The notes under the pieces are model-generated. The model was not told where the DNA came from and made no database searches. It worked only from the letters and a program-made list of their open reading frames with translations. From Nocardioides humi (GTDB taxonomy: Bacteria; Actinomycetota; Actinomycetes; Propionibacteriales; Nocardioidaceae), in assembly GCF_006494775.1 (NCBI RefSeq), contig NZ_CP041146.1:2170001-2234000 (forward strand): DNA of 64,000 bases, read 5' to 3'. The position numbers and the translations under genes were made by a program. Every line of letters begins with the position of its first letter. The first letter of the stretch is position 1. This document shows positions 58,463 to 64,000 of the stretch, piece after piece.

Positions 58463-59056
58463 ATGACGTCCCTGGCCAGCATGATCGAGGACCACCTGAG
58501 CACGCTGCACGAGCGCCTCGCGCAGGCGGTCTCGCGGCCGCAGGCGCACCGTCCGGGCGACCGCCGGGCGTGCACCGACGACTTCCTGGTCGCGACCACC
58601 CAGCACCTCTCCGCGGTGACCGACATCGTCCTCCCGGCCGTACGCCGGCACCTGCCGGACAGCAGGGACGTCTCGCGGGAGTTCCTCCGCGCGGCGAAGC
58701 GGCTGGAGCGGGCGCTGGTCATCGCCAAGGCGAAGCAGTACGGACAGGCGCAGAACATCGGGCGCGCATGGGACCAGGTCTGGGGGATGGTGCACGACGA
58801 CCTGGACGCGGTCGCCGTGCTGGAGCGCGACCTGGCCACCCGCCTGTCCGCAAGCCTCCCGCAGACCGAGATGCAGCGGCTCGGAGACCTGCTCGCGGCG
58901 ACGGCGCTGCGCTCTCCCACCCGGCCGCACCCCCACCTACCCCACCGCGGCGTCGCCGGCAAGGTGGTGCGGAGCGTGTGGAGCCGCGCCGACCGGGTGT
59001 GGGACGAGTTCGAAGGACGGATCACCCAGCCGCTGACCCCGCGCGAGGCCGGTTGA
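58463..59056 (+). CDS. helical protein, hemerythrin-like in pattern
   Basis: A 197-residue, almost wholly helical protein. Spaced His and Glu residues (IEDHLSTLHERLAQAV, VATTQHLSAVTDIVLPAVRRHLP) resemble hemerythrin HHE domains but the full ligand set is not evident. A basic C-terminus follows (RADRVWDEFEGRITQPL). The ATG lies behind CGAGGAG. It lies between the aldolase-like gene and fbp on the same strand, suggesting association with CO2 fixation or oxygen sensing. Function unknown. Confidence 0.6.
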   Translation: MTSLASMIEDHLSTLHERLAQAVSRPQAHRPGDRRACTDDFLVATTQHLSAVTDIVLPAVRRHLPDSRDVSREFLRAAKRLERALVIAKAKQYGQAQNIGRAWDQVWGMVHDDLDAVAVLERDLATRLSASLPQTEMQRLGDLLAATALRSPTRPHPHLPHRGVAGKVVRSVWSRADRVWDEFEGRITQPLTPREAG

Positions 59057-59170
59057 GCCGCCGTACCGCCCCCTGACCGGTCACCCGCACGGTCACCCCT
59101 GCGCTGGATGTGCCCGTCGCCCACCGCTGGTGTGCTCTGCCGGACCACACCTGCACGAAAGGCGAGGCGG

Positions 59171-60243
59171 ATGATCACGGACCGTACGACCCTGGCCCGC
59201 TTCCTCATCGAGGAGCGGCGCCGCCATCCCGGATCCAGCGGCGAGCTCAACGCCCTGATCCTCGACGTCGCGCTGGCCTGCAAGGCGATCTCGGGTCGGA
59301 TCGCCTCCGGGGCGCTGAGCGACATCCTGGGCAAGGCCGGCGCGGAGAACGTCCAGGGCGAGCAGCAGCAGAAGCTGGATCTCCTCGCCAACGACATCGT
59401 TCTCCGTGCCACCGAGTGGGGCGGCCAGGTGGCGGGGATGGTCTCGGAGGAGCTCGCCGAGCCGTACGTCCTACCCGCCGCCTTCCCACGAGGGAAGTAC
59501 CTGCTGGCGTTCGACCCGCTCGACGGGTCCTCGAACATCGACGTCAACGTGTCCGTCGGCAGCATCTTCTCGATCCTGCGCGCACCGACCCCGGGGCGGA
59601 TCCCTCCGCTGCGGACTTCCTGCAGCCCGGCGTGCAGCAGGTCGCGGCCGGCTACGCCATCTACGGCCCCTCGACGTTGCTCGTCCTCTCGGTCGGCCGT
59701 GGCGTGCACGGCTTCACCCTCGATCCCGAGCTCGGTGAGTTCTTCTGGACCCACCCGGACATCACGGTGCCCACCTCGACCTCGGAGTTCGCCGTCAACA
59801 GCTCCAACCGACGGTTCTGGGAGCGGCCGGTGGGCCGCTACATCGACGAGTGCCTGGCCGGCGTGGCGGGACCGCGGCGCAAGGACTTCAACATGCGCTG
59901 GGTCGCCTCGCTGGTGGCCGAGGCACACCGCATCCTCACCCGTGGTGGGGTGTTCCTGTATCCGAGGGACACCAAGACCCCGGACATGCGCGGGCGGTTG
60001 CGCCTGCTCTACGAGGCCAACCCGATCGCCTTCCTGGTGGAACAGGCAGGAGGCCTGGCCACCACCGGACGGATGCCCGTCCTGGACGTCCAGCCGACCG
60101 ACCTTCACCAGCGGGTCGGGTTCATCTTCGGCTGCCGCGAGGAGGTCGAGCGGATCGTCCGCTACCACCACGAGCCCGGCGACGCCGACGACGCGTCGTA
60201 TCCGCTCTACGGGCTGCGCGGCCTCTATCGTGCGGCGACCTGA
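59171..60243 (+). CDS. fbp: fructose-1,6-bisphosphatase class I (single-base frameshift)
   Basis: A 357-residue class I FBPase when one G is restored in the run 59593-59596, giving [18 protein letters not shown]. The first part has EELAEPYVL and [23 protein letters not shown] (abridged), the metal and substrate sites; the second part has [20 protein letters not shown] and [13 protein letters not shown]. Most actinobacteria use the unrelated GlpX enzyme, so this gene probably came with the CBB set. It removes the 1-phosphate in RuBP regeneration. It is 10 bp upstream of prk. Confidence 0.88.
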
Positions 60244-60253
60244 GGGAGGAGCC

Positions 60254-61129
60254 ATGTCGGCACAGCACCCCATCGTCGCCATCACCGGGTCCTCCGGGGC
60301 CGGCACCACCTCCGTCATGCGGACCTTCGAACAGATCTTCCGGCGCGAGAGCGTCGACGCGGCCTTCGTGGAGGGCGACAGCTTCCACCGGTTCGACCGC
60401 GCGGAGATGGCGGAGCGGATGCGCAAGGCTGTCGAGGGGCAGGACCACACGTTCAGCCACTTCGGTCCCGAGGCCAACCTGCTCGCCGAGCTCGAGAGGC
60501 TCTTCGAGCAGTATGGGGCGACCGGCACGGGACGGCTGCGCAGGTACCTCCACGACGAGGCCGAGGCCGCGCCGTACGGACAGCCGCCGGGCACCTTCAC
60601 TCCCTGGGAGGACCTGCTCGAGGGCACGGACCTGCTCTTCTACGAAGGCCTGCACGGCGCCGTGGCGACCGAGGACGTCGATGTCGCCCGACACGTCGAC
60701 CTGCTCATCGGCGTCGTGCCCGTGATCAACCTCGAGTGGATCCAGAAGCTCCACCGCGACAAGGCCAAGCGCGGCTACTCGACCGAGGCGATCACCCAGA
60801 CCATCCTGCGCCGGATGCACGACTACGTGACCTACGTCTGCCCACAGTTCTCCCGCACGCACGTCAACTTCCAACGGGTGCCGGTGGTCGACACGTCCAA
60901 CCCCTTCATCGCACGCACCATCCCGAGCCAGGACGAGTCGATGCTGGTGATCCGGTTCCAGGATCCGCGCGGCATCGACTTCCCCTACCTCCTCTCGATG
61001 CTCCACGACTCGTTCATGTCGCGGCCCAACACGATCGTGTGCCCGGGCGGGAAGATGGACCTGGCGATGCAGCTGATCTTCACCCCGATGCTCTGGCGAC
61101 TGCTCGAGCGGCGGGACCAGACCCGGTAG
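60254..61129 (+). CDS. prk: phosphoribulokinase
   Basis: A 291-residue bacterial (octameric class) phosphoribulokinase, making ribulose 1,5-bisphosphate for RuBisCO. Walker A is [10 protein letters not shown] (about 12-21). [31 protein letters not shown] and [22 protein letters not shown] (abridged) are the conserved substrate and catalytic segments. The ATG follows AGGGAGGAG. Cotranscribed with fbp. Confidence 0.95.
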   Translation: MSAQHPIVAITGSSGAGTTSVMRTFEQIFRRESVDAAFVEGDSFHRFDRAEMAERMRKAVEGQDHTFSHFGPEANLLAELERLFEQYGATGTGRLRRYLHDEAEAAPYGQPPGTFTPWEDLLEGTDLLFYEGLHGAVATEDVDVARHVDLLIGVVPVINLEWIQKLHRDKAKRGYSTEAITQTILRRMHDYVTYVCPQFSRTHVNFQRVPVVDTSNPFIARTIPSQDESMLVIRFQDPRGIDFPYLLSMLHDSFMSRPNTIVCPGGKMDLAMQLIFTPMLWRLLERRDQTR

Positions 61130-61133
61130 CCCA

Positions 61134-61828
61134 TCAGGCTGACGCGGTGGCGGCGCCGGTGGCGCGACGGCGCAGCAGGTCCACTCCGGCGGCCTTGCCG
61201 TCCGGGTGATCGAAGAGCCAGGAGCCGGAGATGAAGACGTCGGCGCCGGCCTCGGCGGCACCGACGATCGTGGTGTCGGTGATACCCCATCGACCTCGAG
61301 CTCGATGGCGAGACCGGACTCGTCGATCATCCGGCGCAGACGGGCGACCTTCGACTCGACCGCAGGGAGATAGGCCTGTCCACCGAAGCCGGGGTTCACC
61401 GTCATCGCGAGCACCAGGTCAGTCTCCTCGAGCACGTGGGCGACGACCTCAGGCGGGGTGTGGGGATTGAGCGCGACGCCGCTGCGGGCGCCGAGCCGGC
61501 GGATCCCGGCCAGGGTGCGGTGCAGATGGGGGCAGGCCTCGGCGTGGACGATCACCAGATCGCACCCCGCCTCGACGTACCGGTGGAGAAGGCGGTCCGG
61601 CTCCACGACCATCAGGTGCGCCTCGAACGGCACGACCGTCGACCTTCGAGCCGCGGCGACCACATCCGGTCCGAAGGTCAGGTTGGGCACGAAGACGCCG
61701 TCCATCACGTCCCATTGGATCCGGTCGACCCCCGCCTCGGCGAGGTCGGCGACCTCCGCCCCGAGGCGGCCCAGGTCAGCGGGCAGGACGGACGGGACGA
61801 TCAGCGGAGAACGCGCGTGCTGGGTCAT
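61134..61828 (-). CDS. rpe: ribulose-phosphate 3-epimerase (single-base frameshift)
   Basis: A 231-residue TIM-barrel epimerase when one base is restored in the C-run 61285-61288 (plus strand), giving LEVDGGITDTTI and FISGSWLFDHPDG. The N-terminal part has the metal and catalytic residues in VPSVLPADLGRL, IQWDVMDGVFVPNLTFGP, EAHLMV and MTVNPGFGGQAY. It interconverts xylulose and ribulose 5-phosphate in the CBB and pentose phosphate pathways. It is convergent with prk, with only four bases between the stops. Confidence 0.9.
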
Positions 61829-61921
61829 CGGGAGTGCCTCTCTGTCGGAGGCCTCCATCCCACCGGTCGGGGCAGTGGCGAGCACGATCCGTGCGGGTGG
61901 CACCAGGGGTGAGATCCCCCG

Positions 61922-63523
61922 CTAGCGGATGAAGTCGCCCGCGGTCGTGACCAGGTCCAGCACCGGCCCCGGCACCACACCGAGGGCCACGGTGAGCACG
62001 ACGCCGACCGCGATGGTGCCGGTCGTGAGGACCGATGGCCGGGTGACGGTGCCGACGCTCCGACCGTCTCCGTCGGTGAAGAACATCAGTCGGATATGCC
62101 GCACGTAGACCCACGCACCGACCACGCTGCTCGCGATGGCGACGAACACGACCGGCCACGCCCCCGCCGACATGGCCGACGTGAACACCGCCCATTTGCC
62201 GACGAAGCCAGCGGTGAGGGGGATGCCGGCCATGGAGAGCAGCAGGACGGCGAACGCGCCCGCGGTCAGCGGCGAGCGGCGTCCTAGGCCCGCCCAGTGG
62301 TCATAGCCCGTCGACTCCCCGCCCGCATCCCGCACCAGGGTCACGAGGGCGAACGCCGCCAGGGTGGCGAAGCCGTAGGTCGTCAGGTAGAACAGCACGC
62401 CCTCCAGAGAGGTGTACTGGCCGTCCGCGAGCTCGCCGGCGCTCTGCACGCCGAGGACGCCGACGAGGATGAACCCGGTGTGCGCGATCGAGGAGTAGGC
62501 GAGCATCCGCTTGACGTCGGTCTGTACCACCGACAGCACGGCGCCGAGCACCATCGACGCGATCGCGATCACCCACAGCATCGGCTGCCAGCTCCAGCGC
62601 TCGCCGCCGAACGCGACGTACAGCAGGCGGAGCAGGGCGCCGAAGGCGGCGACCTTGGTCCCGGCGGACATGAACGCGGTCACCGCGGTGGGCGCGCCCT
62701 GGTAGACGTCGGGGGTCCACGCCTGGAAGGGCGCGGCGCCGATCTTGAACAGCAGGCCGACGGCGAGCAGGCCGATGCCGGCCAGCAGCAGACCGTGGTT
62801 GGCCGAGCCCGCGCGGACCGCCTCGTTGATGCCGGCGAAGTTGACGGTGCCCGCGTAGCCGTAGACCAGCGCGGCGCCGTACAGGAAGAAGCCGGAGGCG
62901 AAGGCGCCGAGGAGGAAGTACTTCATCGCCGCCTCCTGGCTCAGCAGGCGGCGCCGGCGCGCCAGGCCGCAGAGCAGGTAGAGCGGCAGCGAGAGGATCT
63001 CCAGCGCGACGAACATGGTGAGCAGGTCGCCGGACGCCGGGAAGAGCAGCATGCCGGCCACCGCGAAGAGCAGCAGGGGGTAGACCTCGGTGTGCTCCAG
63101 GCCGCGGGTCGAGGCCTCCCGCTCGTTCTCGCTGCCGGGCAGCGCGGCCGCCTGGCCGGTGAACGCCGAGACGCCGCCCTCGAGGCGCTGCTCGGCGAAG
63201 AGCGCGACGCCGCCGAGCGCGAAGACGAGGAGCAGGCCCCACAGGTAGACGGTCGGGCCGTCGACCACGATGCTGCCCATGGCGCCGACCAGGCCGCGGC
63301 CCTCGCCGCCGGCCGCACCGGTGTGGTCGTCGAGGCCGATGCCGACGACGACGGTCGCGACCAGGGCGGCGACGACGGTGACCAGGGCCAGGCCGACCTG
63401 CGGCAGCCGGCGGGTGCCGCGCGGCAGGAAGGCCTCCAGCGCGACGCCGACGCAGGCACCACCGAGGACGATGATGAGCGGCAGCAGCTCGGCGTACTCG
63501 AGCTCGGGCTTCACGAACTCCAT
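61922..63523 (-). CDS. nuoN: NADH-quinone oxidoreductase subunit N
   Basis: A 533-residue complex I membrane subunit with about 14 transmembrane segments and antiporter-like fold. Conserved parts include LFAVAGMLLFPASGDLLTMFVALEILSLPLY (abridged), with the key Glu, FKIGAAPFQAWTPDVYQGAP with the discontinuous-helix Lys and Pro, and MLAYSSIAHTGFILVG. It is the last gene of the nuo operon; its ATG overlaps the nuoM stop (TGATG). Confidence 0.95.
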   Translation of the reverse strand: MEFVKPELEYAELLPLIIVLGGACVGVALEAFLPRGTRRLPQVGLALVTVVAALVATVVVGIGLDDHTGAAGGEGRGLVGAMGSIVVDGPTVYLWGLLLVFALGGVALFAEQRLEGGVSAFTGQAAALPGSENEREASTRGLEHTEVYPLLLFAVAGMLLFPASGDLLTMFVALEILSLPLYLLCGLARRRRLLSQEAAMKYFLLGAFASGFFLYGAALVYGYAGTVNFAGINEAVRAGSANHGLLLAGIGLLAVGLLFKIGAAPFQAWTPDVYQGAPTAVTAFMSAGTKVAAFGALLRLLYVAFGGERWSWQPMLWVIAIASMVLGAVLSVVQTDVKRMLAYSSIAHTGFILVGVLGVQSAGELADGQYTSLEGVLFYLTTYGFATLAAFALVTLVRDAGGESTGYDHWAGLGRRSPLTAGAFAVLLLSMAGIPLTAGFVGKWAVFTSAMSAGAWPVVFVAIASSVVGAWVYVRHIRLMFFTDGDGRSVGTVTRPSVLTTGTIAVGVVLTVALGVVPGPVLDLVTTAGDFIR

Positions 63524-64000
63524 CAGTGGGCCGCCTCTCCCTCGTGCTCGGCATCGGTGTCGGCGTGGACGACCGTCGGGGCGTCGTCCTGGATCCCCAT
63601 GTGCTGCATCAGGTCACCCACCATCGGGTTGCTGACGTCGAGCAGGGGCGCGGGATAGAACCCGAAGAACACCAGCGCGACCATCAGCGGTGCGACGGCG
63701 GCGATCTCGCGGACGCCGAGGTCCTTCGTGGTCTCCGCCTCGGGGGGCGTGGGCCCGGTCATCGTGCGCTGGTACATCCACAGCACGTAGATCGCCGAGA
63801 GGACGACCGCGGTGACCGCGATCGCGCCGACGTACCAGGCGTGGTCGAAGGCCGCGACGAACACCAGGAACTCGCTGATGAACGGCGACAGGCCGGGCAG
63901 GCCCAGCGTGGCCAGGCCGGCGACGAGCAACAGGCCGGCGAGGACCGGGGCGACCTTCTCGACACCCCGCATCTCGCGGATCGAGGAGGTGCCGCTGCGG
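63523..64000 (-). CDS. nuoM: NADH-quinone oxidoreductase subunit M (C-terminal part; gene continues past the window)
   Basis: The last 158 residues of NuoM, open to the window edge. The segments GTSSIREMRGVEKVAPVLA, LATLGLPGLSPFISEFLVF and LWMYQRTMTGP are those of the NuoM C-terminus, with three to four membrane helices and an acidic, His-containing tail. The in-frame ATG at 63972 is internal, not a start. Confidence 0.93.
   Translation of the reverse strand, partial: RSGTSSIREMRGVEKVAPVLAGLLLVAGLATLGLPGLSPFISEFLVFVAAFDHAWYVGAIAVTAVVLSAIYVLWMYQRTMTGPTPPEAETTKDLGVREIAAVAPLMVALVFFGFYPAPLLDVSNPMVGDLMQHMGIQDDAPTVVHADTDAEHEGEAAH

Noticed and set aside
63523..63972. A complete small gene starting at 63972
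   Set aside because: The frame continues upstream to the window edge with NuoM sequence (GTSSIRE), so this is only the end of nuoM.

Overview
This is a 64-kb, very GC-rich, gene-dense stretch of an actinobacterial chromosome, most like a Nocardioides-type (Propionibacteriales) genome. The signs are GC-ending codons throughout, many ATGA/GTGA gene overlaps, a polyprenol-phosphomannose mannosyltransferase of the MptB type, the mycobacterial-style order tRNA-Thr, tRNA-Met, rpmG, hadA, hadB, and many genes whose start codon lies six bases after a TANNNT -10 element (leaderless transcripts). No integrase, transposase, prophage or CRISPR array is visible.

The left part (1-28.7 kb) is mostly housekeeping and accessory: a small membrane protein behind a nested palindrome, an ECF sigma factor with a membrane-anchored partner, adenosine deaminase, three tandem secreted paralogues (3.0-6.5 kb), murB, hadB, hadA and rpmG with two tRNAs, an amidase, an lrgAB/pirin group, two glycosyltransferases, an RDD protein, a deazaflavin-type oxidoreductase, tRNA-Tyr, a YajQ protein, a lytic transglycosylase, the sulfate ABC transporter cysPTWA, korAB, a small secreted protein, an EamA/RarD transporter and a flavin reductase, followed by a polyprenyl diphosphate synthase.

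The right part (29.8-61.8 kb) is a compact lithoautotrophy region. It carries red-type RuBisCO (rbcL, rbcS and the activase cbbX) with a divergent cbbR, class I aldolase, a response regulator/GAF histidine kinase pair, transketolase, class I fructose-1,6-bisphosphatase, phosphoribulokinase and ribulose-phosphate 3-epimerase. Interleaved is one long minus-strand operon (about 54.0 to 38.7 kb) for a cytoplasmic-type [NiFe] hydrogenase, best matched to group 2a/Huc: DUF1641 protein, hupS, hupL, maturation protease, a small protein, TPR protein, NifU-Rieske fusion, NHL-repeat protein, hypF, hypC, a SIS-HypC fusion, a SIS protein, hypE, a second hypC, hypD and a DUF6390-like protein. A divergent AraC regulator leads hypA, hypB and an orphan gene. 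Together these would oxidise H2 and feed the Calvin-Benson-Bassham cycle. The window ends in nuoN and the C-terminal part of nuoM.

Ten genes (murB, pirin, the deazaflavin-type gene, an SRPBCC gene, the DUF6390-like gene, the TPR gene, the maturation protease, fbp, rpe and possibly others at their ends) are broken by single-base losses, each in a short G or C run. The uniform pattern points to sequencing or assembly error rather than to gene decay. Coordinates for these genes are given for the restored reading.
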